15,665 nucleotides of DNA from the NCBI GenBank assembly GCA_018266095.1, contig JAFEBC010000162.1, positions 1 to 15,665 on the forward strand. Reading direction: 5' to 3'. Within the stretch, counting starts at the first letter, position 1; the number at the start of each line of letters is the position of its first letter. Below are positions 9,001-15,665 of this stretch, in pieces. Position numbers and translations under genes: made by a program. Origin of the DNA: Deltaproteobacteria bacterium. GTDB lineage: Bacteria; Myxococcota; Myxococcia; Myxococcales; 40CM-4-68-19. The notes under the pieces were generated by a model. That model was not told the origin of the DNA. It saw nothing but the letters and a program-made list of their open reading frames with translations, and searched no databases.

Positions 9001-10087
9001 GTTCGATCAGAGCATCAATGACGATGACGATGATGCCAATTCAATTGGCAAAATGAACGAACTTGTCAGGTCGAACCCACGCAATCGCGAACGAATCTTT
9101 CCGTACATAGGCGGCGACGAGCTCAACAAGAGCCCTACGCACGCGCATCATCGCTTTGTGATCAATTTTGGCGATCTCGACGAGGCGCAGATTCGCGAGC
9201 AATGGCCCGATCTCTTGGCCGTCGTTGAGTCCAAAGTGCGGGGCAAGAGAGGCGCGCACTCGACGGCACCTTGGTGGCAATTCGAACGATCGAGGCCCGA
9301 ACTGTTTCAGTCGCTATACGCCCCGGCGCATCGCGAAGTACAGGAGCGCCAACGTGTTCTCGCAGTCAACTGTGGGGCTACGCCACACATGGCAATGTCC
9401 TTCCTTCCCGCCAGCATCGTCCCAGCGAATACGCTAGTCGTATTCCCGTTGGCGTCCTACGCCGCCTTCACCGCACTCCAGTCCCGCATCCACGAGCTCT
9501 GGGCCCGCTTCTTCGGCTCGTCTCTCGAAGACAGGCTTCGTTACACGCCCACCGACTGCTTCGAGACCTTTCCCTTTCCCAAAGACTGGGAAACGCATCC
9601 GAAGCTCGAGCAGGCCGGGGCGCGCTACTACGAACACCGCGCGCGCCTGATGGTGCGTCACAACGAGGGACTCACCGACACGTACAACCGCTTCCACGAT
9701 CGCGATCACGATGGGTCCGGCGTGTCTGGAGTCCCGCCGCACGAAGTCGCCGAGGCGATCGTCGAGCTGCGCCGTCTGCACGCGGAGATGGATCGCGCGG
9801 TCCTGGATGCGTACGGCTGGAGCGATGTGGCGACCACCTGCGTGTTCGAGCTGGAGCACGACCAAGATGCCGACGATGACAGCGGGCGCGAGCGGAGGAA
9901 GCCCTGGCGCCTGCGCTGGCCCGAGGCGGTGCGCGATGCGGTGCTCGCGCGGCTCCTGAAGCTCAACGCGGAGCGGGCCGAGCAGGAGCGCTTGGGTGGC
10001 GAGAGCGCCGAGGCGAAGCCGGGCAAGAAGGGCAAGAAGGGCACCAAGAAGGGCGGCGGAGCAGGGCCGCAGGGTGCGCTCTTCTAG
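6065..10087 (+). CDS. drmMI: DISARM class 1 N6-adenine DNA methyltransferase DrmMI
   Basis: A 1,340-aa methylase of the Eco57I/type IIG architecture; in DISARM it modifies host DNA so that self is spared. Order of parts: an N-terminal nuclease-like region (about 60-190); a helical connector; HYTP (537-540); SAM-binding motif I DPAMGSGAF (575-583); YGVDRNP (628-634); catalytic NPPF (819-822) after a helical insert of about 185 residues; a specificity region with a run of five Asp (986-990) and FETFPFP (1166-1172); and a Lys/Gly-rich tail ending in QGALF. The N-terminal core reads PSFAVLDF...LLIQEV (110-128), so the usual PD...(D/E)xK catalytic residues appear lost. The HQARFERLLREKELPAGLI segment (147-165) is typical of this family. 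The start overlaps the drmD stop as ATGA, with GAGGT just upstream, so coupled translation is likely. GC drops sharply inside the specificity region (9001-9420). Confidence 0.93.
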   Translation: MSAASDDRRALENHRAWLGFVQPVGLVVSPTALIQLGAVLPERVVDEQQELLRQAPLLADDDDRSLVDFLSFAQKVLGWQLEDVAGAPGGPELAVDLSVKLEEYGETLTPSFAVLDFDKRPILLIQEVARGRDLDASGDGPGWQASHQARFERLLREKELPAGLIVNGKSLRLVYAPRGETSGHVTFPVAAMCEVMGRPLLGALILLLGRSRLWDVPQGARLLDLLTESRKQQGLVSVELSAQVLDALWELLRGFQQADRYAVERGQASILSELSRDRPQDIYGGLLTIVLRLVFLLYAEHQGAMPGDATFVRNYSVGGLFERLRADAGRNPDTMDRRFGAYAQLISLFRLVFQGGGHGPLEIPARHGELFDPARYPFLEGGAHDALERFDAPRVPDGCIHRVLEKLLVLGGERLSYRALDVEQIGSVYESMMGFSIERAKGVSIGVGSATVVVDLEALLRKPGADRARTFLAETDLKLSTKEASAFKAATTVDDLVVALGGEKGRRGKLSHRTPTPLAAGSLFLQPGEERRKSGSHYTPRELTEPIVHATLRPVLAQLGKSPKPDQLLALKVLDPAMGSGAFLVEACRQLAEKLVVAWDTHGGMPPLPPDETRLLLARRLVAQRCLYGVDRNPFAVSLAKLSLWLVTLAKEHAFTFLDHALKHGDSLVGLSRAAIDQFDWDLAEEPGPLFDGKSALAKVTRLREQITKAPDDAQDAQRLAFKDSEDAAFEARLRGDLCVRAFFEGDSAKSRRTKLALASEAYKRWVDDGRLDHTLRSALDELRQASPPLAPFHWEIEFPEVFQGTKAGAAGFDIIVGNPPFAGKNTIAAGNPPAYGDWLKQLHEDSHGNADLVAHFFRRAYFLLREGGCFGLIATNTISQGDTRGTGLRAICRAGGVIYEAHKRYKWPGLAAVVVSVVHVQRRAKGAASDGVALLDGRQVPRISAFLFHEGGDEDPSVLLANAGKSFQGVIVLGMGFTFDQSINDDDDDANSIGKMNELVRSNPRNRERIFPYIGGDELNKSPTHAHHRFVINFGDLDEAQIREQWPDLLAVVESKVRGKRGAHSTAPWWQFERSRPELFQSLYAPAHREVQERQRVLAVNCGATPHMAMSFLPASIVPANTLVVFPLASYAAFTALQSRIHELWARFFGSSLEDRLRYTPTDCFETFPFPKDWETHPKLEQAGARYYEHRARLMVRHNEGLTDTYNRFHDRDHDGSGVSGVPPHEVAEAIVELRRLHAEMDRAVLDAYGWSDVATTCVFELEHDQDADDDSGRERRKPWRLRWPEAVRDAVLARLLKLNAERAEQERLGGESAEAKPGKKGKKGTKKGGGAGPQGALF

Positions 10088-11026
10088 ATGGCTCCCCGGG
10101 TCTATCCGCGCGATGTCATTCGCGAGCTGGTGCCGCGGCAGCTCTATGCGGTCGCGCGGCGGCCGCCGAATGTGGACGCGCGGTTTCAGCGGACGTTCGG
10201 GGACCTGTATTGGAAGCTCGCGGGGCTGATGCATCACGCGCAGCGTGTGCTGACGCTCGAGCAGGCGGAGATGGAGGCCACCAAGGCGGCGCTGGAGCGC
10301 GATCCCAGGGTGGTGGCCTTGCTCGAATCGTGCAGCTCGACGCTTCGGATTGAGTACGAGTCTGCGCTCTCTGCGTCGTATTCGGCTCAGAATCTACTCT
10401 CGTGCGCGGTGTTCGAGAGCCTGACCGGGAAGGCGATCGAGGACGGCGATTGGGCTCCTTCGTTCTCGGATCTGGTGAAGAAGTTGGACAAGAACCTGGT
10501 CACCGGACCTGCGCGCGTGCGCGTGGACGCGGCGTTCGCCGAGCTTCGCTCATGGAACTCGCCGGACCTGTTTGAAAAGCTGACGCCTCGAAACCGGATC
10601 GTGCATCGAGAGCATCTCCAGTGTCTGCCGATCATGGCCTCGCGGATGCGGGAGCTGCGCATTCGGCCGGATGAGGCACGGGAACTCGGAGTGGACGTTG
10701 TCCAGCCGCCGGGGGCCGGCTTGTCTCTGGGATTCGAGCTGCTGCCGGAGCTGGGAATCGGGACAATCCGCGTGACCAGGGGGGATGGAACCGTGCCGGG
10801 AGGCGGACCGATTTGGATCAGCCCTCCCCGTGAGGCGGCTCTGGCGTCGTGTCCGATCCTGTCGGAGCGCGCGCACCGGTTGGTGAGTGAACATCTGATG
10901 GCGACGGCGCTCTTGCTGACTGCGATCGCGGAAGGGCCCGACCCGTTGAGCGAGGTCTTGTCGCGGGTCGACGCCGCGAAGACCGCGGTTGGGTTGGAGC
11001 CAGATCCGCCCCCGCCCGGACCTTGA
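10088..11026 (+). CDS. Unrecognised helical protein with HEPN-like RNxxxH motif, inserted in DISARM operon
   Basis: A 312-aa protein I do not recognise as a standard Drm component. ATG 10088 directly follows the drmMI stop (TAGATG) with no good ribosome site of its own, so reinitiation after drmMI is likely. It is mostly predicted alpha-helix over residues 1-190. At 168-173 it has RNRIVH, within LTPRNRIVHREHLQ. This matches the Rx4H motif of HEPN RNases, including the usual polar residue after Arg. The C-terminal part (about 205-250) looks beta-rich with Gly/Pro turns, then a helix and a PPPPGP end. No transmembrane segment or signal peptide is evident. No MNT-type antitoxin gene adjoins it, so it is not an ordinary HEPN/MNT pair. 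It may be an RNA-cutting effector or a structural subunit of DISARM. The reading frame is well supported by codon use and spacing; the function is inferred from one motif. Confidence 0.85.
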   Translation: MAPRVYPRDVIRELVPRQLYAVARRPPNVDARFQRTFGDLYWKLAGLMHHAQRVLTLEQAEMEATKAALERDPRVVALLESCSSTLRIEYESALSASYSAQNLLSCAVFESLTGKAIEDGDWAPSFSDLVKKLDKNLVTGPARVRVDAAFAELRSWNSPDLFEKLTPRNRIVHREHLQCLPIMASRMRELRIRPDEARELGVDVVQPPGAGLSLGFELLPELGIGTIRVTRGDGTVPGGGPIWISPPREAALASCPILSERAHRLVSEHLMATALLLTAIAEGPDPLSEVLSRVDAAKTAVGLEPDPPPPGP

Positions 11027-11059
11027 TGTCGTAGGGGCTTGGTAGAGTGACTGCATCCT

Positions 11060-11066
11060 GGAGGGG
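11060..11066 (+). promoter_or_regulatory. Ribosome binding site of drmA
   Basis: GGAGGGG lies just upstream of ATG 11069. It supports that start and shows that drmA initiates independently, unlike the overlapping starts of drmMI and drmB. The 42-bp gap after the preceding gene is the only real intergenic space in the operon and shows no clear promoter or terminator. Confidence 0.7.
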
Positions 11067-11068
11067 AC

Positions 11069-14000
11069 ATGACTTCGGCCGAAGCGCGCGCGCATCTCAT
11101 CGACCTGCTGCAGCTCGATCTTGTCGGGCCTCTGGCGGATGTGCCCCATCACGCGACGTATGCAGCCGAGGTGCTCCCCAACTCGCCTTCGAATTGGTAC
11201 CTGACGGGATTCCTGGCGCCGACTTCCGTGGAGCTGAGCGAGCGCTCCGATGATGACGGTGACGAGTCCCTCGAGCAGGCTGATGGGCGACCGGGTGCCG
11301 ATGATGAGCAGCCTGCCGAGAGGGCCTCTGCAAAGCGGGCAGGATTCCCTTCGTCGATGGGGCTCTCGATTCTGGTGACTGCGGATGTCGGCACCCTGCA
11401 CGCGACGGTCACGTTCGGCGACTACAAGCGCGACGACGCAGGACATTGGAAGCGCACGGCAAAGTCGATCCCTCTCGACGTGCCGGTTCAGGAGGGTCCA
11501 CCCAAACGCCTTGCGCTCCCCGGCGAACCGGGCCTTTCGCTGGTGGTGCTCTGCCGGGCGGCGACGGCGCACCCCAAGCTCCCGCCTGGCACGCGAGCAG
11601 TGTCCGTGTTCCTGGTCAATGAGCGGGCTGGGTCGCCTGAGGGTGGGCGTGACGCAAGCTTCGTGTTTCAGGCAGAGGTCAGGCTGAAGTCGCCACAGCC
11701 GTTCGTCGCGCGGCCGGACCTCCGGGGAACTCAAGGTGTGCACTCCGATCCGGACGATCGGGTGGCGGACCTGCAGTACCGCGACGCTGTTGAGTACACG
11801 GTGGGTCACAGCGTCTCCGCCCGGGCGACCATCGCGGACGGAGCTTGCCGGGAGGTGCGGACCACCTGGATTCCGTGCGCTGAGGTGGAGAAGGTGGTTC
11901 CTGCGCAGCTTGACGTCGAGCTGCGCCTCGAGGCGCTGGCGGCAGCGCCCGATCCGGGCAGCTTGCAGGCGATGTTGGCCCCGCTGGTGGCGTCCTATGG
12001 AGACTGGCTCGACGCCCAGCCCAATCAATTTGGCGATCCCGGTCGCGACTCTACTGCCGCCGATCTCATGTTCAAGGCACGCCGCGCGCGTGCTCGCATC
12101 CAAGCGGGCCTCGATGCGCTGTCCGATCCTCTGGCGTTCGAGGCGTTTCGGATGATGAACGGCGCTGTCGCGAAGGCCATCCGGCAACGAGGAGTTCACG
12201 ACACATCCATCGATCCGGCCTCGCTGCCGGCGCCTCGCTGGTATCCGTTTCAGCTCGCTTTCATCCTTCTGAACCTGCAGGGAATCGTCGAGCCCAAGCA
12301 CGCCGATCGGCGGAGCGTCGATCTGCTCTTCTTCCCCACCGGCGGTGGCAAAACCGAGGCCTATCTCGGCTTGTCTGCGTTCACGATGCTGCTGCGTAGG
12401 CTGCGTGATCCCACCGCTTCATCGGCTGGCGTGACAGTACTCATGCGCTACACGCTGCGCCTCCTGACGCTCGACCAGTTGGGCCGTGCCGCGACGTTGA
12501 TCTGCGCCCTCGAGCTCCTGAGGCAGAGTGAACTCACCCGACTTGGCCCTTGGCCGTTTGAGATCGGCCTTTGGGTGGGCCAAGCTGCCACGCCCAATCG
12601 CATGGGCAAGAGCGGCGACCGCGATGAGTTCTCCGCCCGCAAGCGGACGCTCGACTACAAGGCCGACCCGCAGCGCAACTCTGCGCCGATTCCAATCGAA
12701 AGTTGCCCCTGGTGTGGCTGGCGCTTCGATCGCGACTGCTTCTCGCTCTTGCGCGACGGCCGGCCCGACACGAGCCAGCCCGATGAACTGCGGGTGTCCT
12801 GTCGGAATCGAGGGTGCGAGTTCCACTCGCAGCGACAGGCCAGGGGACTGCCTCTCCTGGCTGTGGACGACCAGATCTATCGGCGGCTCCCTGCGTTTGT
12901 GATCGCCACGGTCGACAAGTTCGCCAGCCTCCCGTGGACTGGCGAGACGGGGGTGTTGCTCGGCGGGGCGAGGCGCTTCGACAAGCGAGGCTTCTACGGC
13001 GCTGTTCAGCCACAAACGGGTGAGCTCCTCGCGTCGGCCCTCCTCCCTCCTGAGTTGGTCATCCAAGACGAGCTGCATCTGATCTCGGGACCGCTGGGTA
13101 CGATGGTCGGCCTCTATGAGACGGCGATCGACGAGCTGTCGAAGCGCTCGCTGGACGGCGCTTCGATTCGCCCGAAGATCGTGGCATCGACGGCCACGGT
13201 GCGTCGAGCGACCCGTCAGATCCAGGGGCTCTTCGGGCGCTCCGCGGTGGACGTGTTCCCTCCGCCGATGCCCGATCGGCGCAACTCTTTCTTCGCGCTG
13301 AGCGTGCCCGCCACACAGCGCAACGCGCGCGTCTATGCTGGCATTGCTGCTCCCGGGCGCAACCTCAAGGTCGTCCTCTTGCGGACCTACCTCGCGCTGC
13401 TGTCGGGGGCACAGAAGCTCTGGCTTGAGGCGGGTGGTGATCAGGCTCAGCCCAACCCGGCTGACCCGTACATGACCCTATTGGGCTACTTCAATTCGCT
13501 GCGTGAGCTCGGCGGGAGCCGCCGCATCGTCGAGGACGAGGTGCAGGCGCGTCTTGCTGACTACGGCGATCGGCGCCGACGCGTTGGGGAACCTTCCGGG
13601 CTGTTCGCCAACCGGCCGCGTTTGCGCGAGCTGAAGGAACTGACCTCTCGCGTCAGCACCAGCCAGGTCGCTGCCGCGCGCGCTCAGATGTCTCTGTCAG
13701 CAGACAAGGCCGAGAGCCCGGATGTTGTCCTCGCTACGAACATGATCTCGGTTGGCCTCGACATCACGCGGTTGGGCTTGATGGTTGTCTTGGGACAACC
13801 CAAGACGGCGGCCGAATACATCCAGGCCACCAGCCGCGTCGGCCGCGACGATCAGCGGCCGGGCCTCGTCTTGACGCTCCTCAACGTGCATCGGCCGCGC
13901 GACCGCTCGCACTACGAGCGCTTCACCTGCTGGCACGAGAGCTTCTATCGAAGCGTCGAAGCGGCGAGCGTGACGCCGTTCTCTCCGCGCGCACTCGATC

Positions 14001-14431
14001 GCGGGCTCCCTGCGGTGACGGTGGCGCTCGCTCGACACGGATGGGCACCGATGACCCCGCCCCGCGGAGCCGAACGGGTTTCGAATGAACGACAGGGCCT
14101 CGATTTCGTCGCTGAGGCTCTCTCGCGCCGAGCTGAGGGGCACGATCCTGAGCGGACTCCTGCAGAGCGCGAGGCGCTGAGGCAGAACGTCCGCGGCCGG
14201 GTTGAGGACTTGCTTGATTCGTGGGACCGCACGGCCGTGCAGAAGGGCGACCTTCAGTACTATCGGGAGGTCGGCGCGGCAGCGCGCTTGCTGTTCGATC
14301 CCTTGGATCCAGAGCTTGCGAACCAGACCATGGACGCTGCGAAGTTCAAGGCCAATCGAAGTCTGCGTGATGTGGAGGCGAGCGTGGATCTCTGGCTTGT
14401 TGGGCCCGATGGCCAAGGGGGGCGCTCATGA
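11069..14431 (+). CDS. drmA: DISARM core helicase DrmA
   Basis: A 1,120-aa superfamily 2 helicase-domain protein; with DrmB it forms the DISARM core complex that binds and blocks unmodified foreign DNA. The N-terminus has the DrmA-like LVGPLAD...SNWYLTGFLAP signature (about 16-47), followed by an acidic stretch. Helicase motifs: Walker A FPTGGGKT (422-429, Lys428), DELH in place of DEAH (667-670), a STAT motif III (707-710), ATNMISVGLDI in lobe 2, and QATSRVGR (919-926). Between motifs I and II sits a probable zinc ribbon: CPWC (Cys546, Cys549) with CRNRGC (Cys578, Cys583). The C-terminal about 190 residues are helical, with no recognised catalytic motif. The stop overlaps drmB as ATGA, so the two partners are probably made by coupled translation. 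Length and motif order fit DrmA. Confidence 0.92.
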   Translation: MTSAEARAHLIDLLQLDLVGPLADVPHHATYAAEVLPNSPSNWYLTGFLAPTSVELSERSDDDGDESLEQADGRPGADDEQPAERASAKRAGFPSSMGLSILVTADVGTLHATVTFGDYKRDDAGHWKRTAKSIPLDVPVQEGPPKRLALPGEPGLSLVVLCRAATAHPKLPPGTRAVSVFLVNERAGSPEGGRDASFVFQAEVRLKSPQPFVARPDLRGTQGVHSDPDDRVADLQYRDAVEYTVGHSVSARATIADGACREVRTTWIPCAEVEKVVPAQLDVELRLEALAAAPDPGSLQAMLAPLVASYGDWLDAQPNQFGDPGRDSTAADLMFKARRARARIQAGLDALSDPLAFEAFRMMNGAVAKAIRQRGVHDTSIDPASLPAPRWYPFQLAFILLNLQGIVEPKHADRRSVDLLFFPTGGGKTEAYLGLSAFTMLLRRLRDPTASSAGVTVLMRYTLRLLTLDQLGRAATLICALELLRQSELTRLGPWPFEIGLWVGQAATPNRMGKSGDRDEFSARKRTLDYKADPQRNSAPIPIESCPWCGWRFDRDCFSLLRDGRPDTSQPDELRVSCRNRGCEFHSQRQARGLPLLAVDDQIYRRLPAFVIATVDKFASLPWTGETGVLLGGARRFDKRGFYGAVQPQTGELLASALLPPELVIQDELHLISGPLGTMVGLYETAIDELSKRSLDGASIRPKIVASTATVRRATRQIQGLFGRSAVDVFPPPMPDRRNSFFALSVPATQRNARVYAGIAAPGRNLKVVLLRTYLALLSGAQKLWLEAGGDQAQPNPADPYMTLLGYFNSLRELGGSRRIVEDEVQARLADYGDRRRRVGEPSGLFANRPRLRELKELTSRVSTSQVAAARAQMSLSADKAESPDVVLATNMISVGLDITRLGLMVVLGQPKTAAEYIQATSRVGRDDQRPGLVLTLLNVHRPRDRSHYERFTCWHESFYRSVEAASVTPFSPRALDRGLPAVTVALARHGWAPMTPPRGAERVSNERQGLDFVAEALSRRAEGHDPERTPAEREALRQNVRGRVEDLLDSWDRTAVQKGDLQYYREVGAAARLLFDPLDPELANQTMDAAKFKANRSLRDVEASVDLWLVGPDGQGGRS

Positions 14432-15665
14432 GTGGCGATGGGAAGCTCAGGCAAGCGCAGCTGCTGGCCGGCTTTGGCCCTGGTGCGATGATCGATTTGC
14501 CCGAAGAGGCCGTAATCGTCAGCGGCCTGGAGGGCTGGCGGAGTTGGGGAAGTCGGCGGCGCATCCACGAGGAGCGCCTCGAAGCGCGCTTGGCCGAGAT
14601 GCTCTGTCCGCCGGGCGAGACACCACGTGAGGTGCCGCTCTATGCGCCACCGACCGACGAAGTGGAATCGCCAGATCCCAAGAAGCACGGCGTGGTGGTC
14701 TATCGCTTCCCCCTCTGGTTCCTCGTTCAGGTCGACGAGACCTTCGTGGGGCCCACTGGAATCAGGTATCGCACCCGACCATTCGTGCATTCCCGAAGTG
14801 TGGAGAGCGGTCGGCAAGGCCTCTTCTTCCGCTGGCGCGACAATCGGGCGAAGCCGGTCGTCCCGATTCGCTTCGTTCAGGCGTGCGCCCGAGGCCACAT
14901 TTCGGACGTGAACTGGCACGCCTTCGTGCGGCGTGACTTCAGCACCTCTCGAAGCGGCCAACTGTGGCTAGACGAGGGAGGAGCGGGCAACGATTTCACC
15001 GAGATCTTCGTGCGCGATGAGGCGAGCGGGCAACGGCGACCTCTCGCGGATGCTGGGGTGAAGAATGCCCGGCCGCTGGGACATTGTCCCGGGGAACAAC
15101 CGTGGCTTGGACCAGGGCTGCGCGAGGGGAACTGCGGAGAAATCAACACGCTGCTCAACCGCTCTGCGACGAATGCCTACTTCTCGCAGACACTGAGCGC
15201 GATCGCGATTCCTGATCAGCAGTCGGCCCTGCGCGCCGCTATCGACCGGGTCTATGATGGGTACCTGCAGTACGCGGATGACGAGTCAGACATCTCGCGT
15301 GAGCGCCGGAAGGCACAAGTCGCCGAGGCGTTGAAGGATCTTTCGGACACGGCCGTGTGGGCTGAGGTCGCGCGTCGCAAGCAGGGTCGTCCCGTCCAAA
15401 AGCGATCGATCAAGCAAGTCGAGATCGAGACTCTTCTGCAAGCCCCAAACGGCGGCGATGCCCCGCCTCATGGCGACTTCTTCGCGCGTTCCAGGCCGGT
15501 GGGCACCCTTCCCGCATCGCTTCTTGGCAAACTCGATCGGGTGGTGCTCGTTCACCGACTGCGCGAAGTCGTCGCGCAAGTGGGCTTCACGCGCTTGGAG
15601 GCTGAGCAACCCGACGAGGATGGTGAGCTGAAGCTCGATGTGAAGCGCGCGCAACTCGCTCGAGA
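14428..15665 (+). CDS. drmB: DISARM core protein DrmB (DUF1998 family), 3' end cut by window
   Basis: 412 complete codons are present and the frame is open at the right edge, so the C-terminal part, where DUF1998 normally lies, is missing. The start ATG overlaps the drmA stop and has AGGGGGG 5 nt upstream. The opening segment RQAQLLAGFGPGAMIDLPEE (8-27) is the characteristic DrmB-like start. FVQACARGHISDVNW (149-163), with Cys153 and His157, matches the conserved C...GH..D..W block of this family; Cys220 and Cys236 may complete a metal site. Residues about 270-330 are helical and charged. The protein has no known catalytic activity; it pairs with DrmA in foreign DNA recognition. drmC would be expected next if the locus is complete. 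Confidence 0.9.
   Translation, partial: MSGDGKLRQAQLLAGFGPGAMIDLPEEAVIVSGLEGWRSWGSRRRIHEERLEARLAEMLCPPGETPREVPLYAPPTDEVESPDPKKHGVVVYRFPLWFLVQVDETFVGPTGIRYRTRPFVHSRSVESGRQGLFFRWRDNRAKPVVPIRFVQACARGHISDVNWHAFVRRDFSTSRSGQLWLDEGGAGNDFTEIFVRDEASGQRRPLADAGVKNARPLGHCPGEQPWLGPGLREGNCGEINTLLNRSATNAYFSQTLSAIAIPDQQSALRAAIDRVYDGYLQYADDESDISRERRKAQVAEALKDLSDTAVWAEVARRKQGRPVQKRSIKQVEIETLLQAPNGGDAPPHGDFFARSRPVGTLPASLLGKLDRVVLVHRLREVVAQVGFTRLEAEQPDEDGELKLDVKRAQLAR

Noticed and set aside
10088..11026. The 312-aa gene as drmC
   Set aside because: DrmC is a phospholipase D family protein with HxKxxxxD motifs. None is present here, and the gene is in the wrong position.
10550..12301. A 583-codon open frame on the - strand
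   Set aside because: It spans the gap between two + strand genes and covers the DrmA N-terminus in antisense. It has no domain-like sequence and no good ribosome site was noted.

Overview
The window holds most of a class 1 DISARM anti-phage defence operon on the + strand, plus the first 885 codons of a divergently transcribed SNF2-type helicase on the - strand. High GC (roughly 65-75% in the + strand genes by hand sampling), GC-ending codons and tightly packed genes point to a high-GC bacterium. A myxobacterium-like or other soil bacterium is a plausible guess, but no taxonomic marker is present.

Layout. Positions 1-2655 (- strand) encode a RapA/HepA-like SNF2 ATPase whose 3' end lies beyond the left edge. 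Positions 2656-2852 are a 197-bp divergent intergenic region with short inverted and direct repeats. The + strand operon follows: drmD (SNF2 helicase, 2853-6068), drmMI (N6-adenine DNA methyltransferase, 6065-10087), an unrecognised 312-aa alpha-helical protein with a HEPN-like RNxxxH motif (10088-11026), drmA (DELH-box superfamily 2 helicase, 11069-14431), and drmB (14428 to the right edge, incomplete). The usual fifth core gene, drmC (phospholipase D family), would be expected to the right if the locus is complete.

How they work together. In known DISARM systems the methylase marks host DNA as self. DrmA and DrmB form a core complex that engages unmodified incoming phage or plasmid DNA, and DrmD or DrmE are class-specific helper proteins. 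Here drmD/drmMI and drmA/drmB overlap by ATGA, and the extra gene starts directly after the drmMI stop codon, so the five + strand genes look like one co-transcribed, partly translation-coupled unit.

The most interesting points are: the HEPN-like gene inside the DISARM core, a possible RNA-targeting effector; a C-terminal QGALF pentapeptide on DrmMI that fits the beta-sliding-clamp binding consensus; a low-GC patch in the DrmMI specificity region that suggests a recombined recognition domain; an apparently degenerate nuclease-like N-terminus in DrmMI; and the second SNF2 helicase, of lower GC, facing away from the operon. No RNA genes, CRISPR arrays, insertion sequences or convincing terminators were seen. 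No stretch longer than 300 bases lacks a gene.
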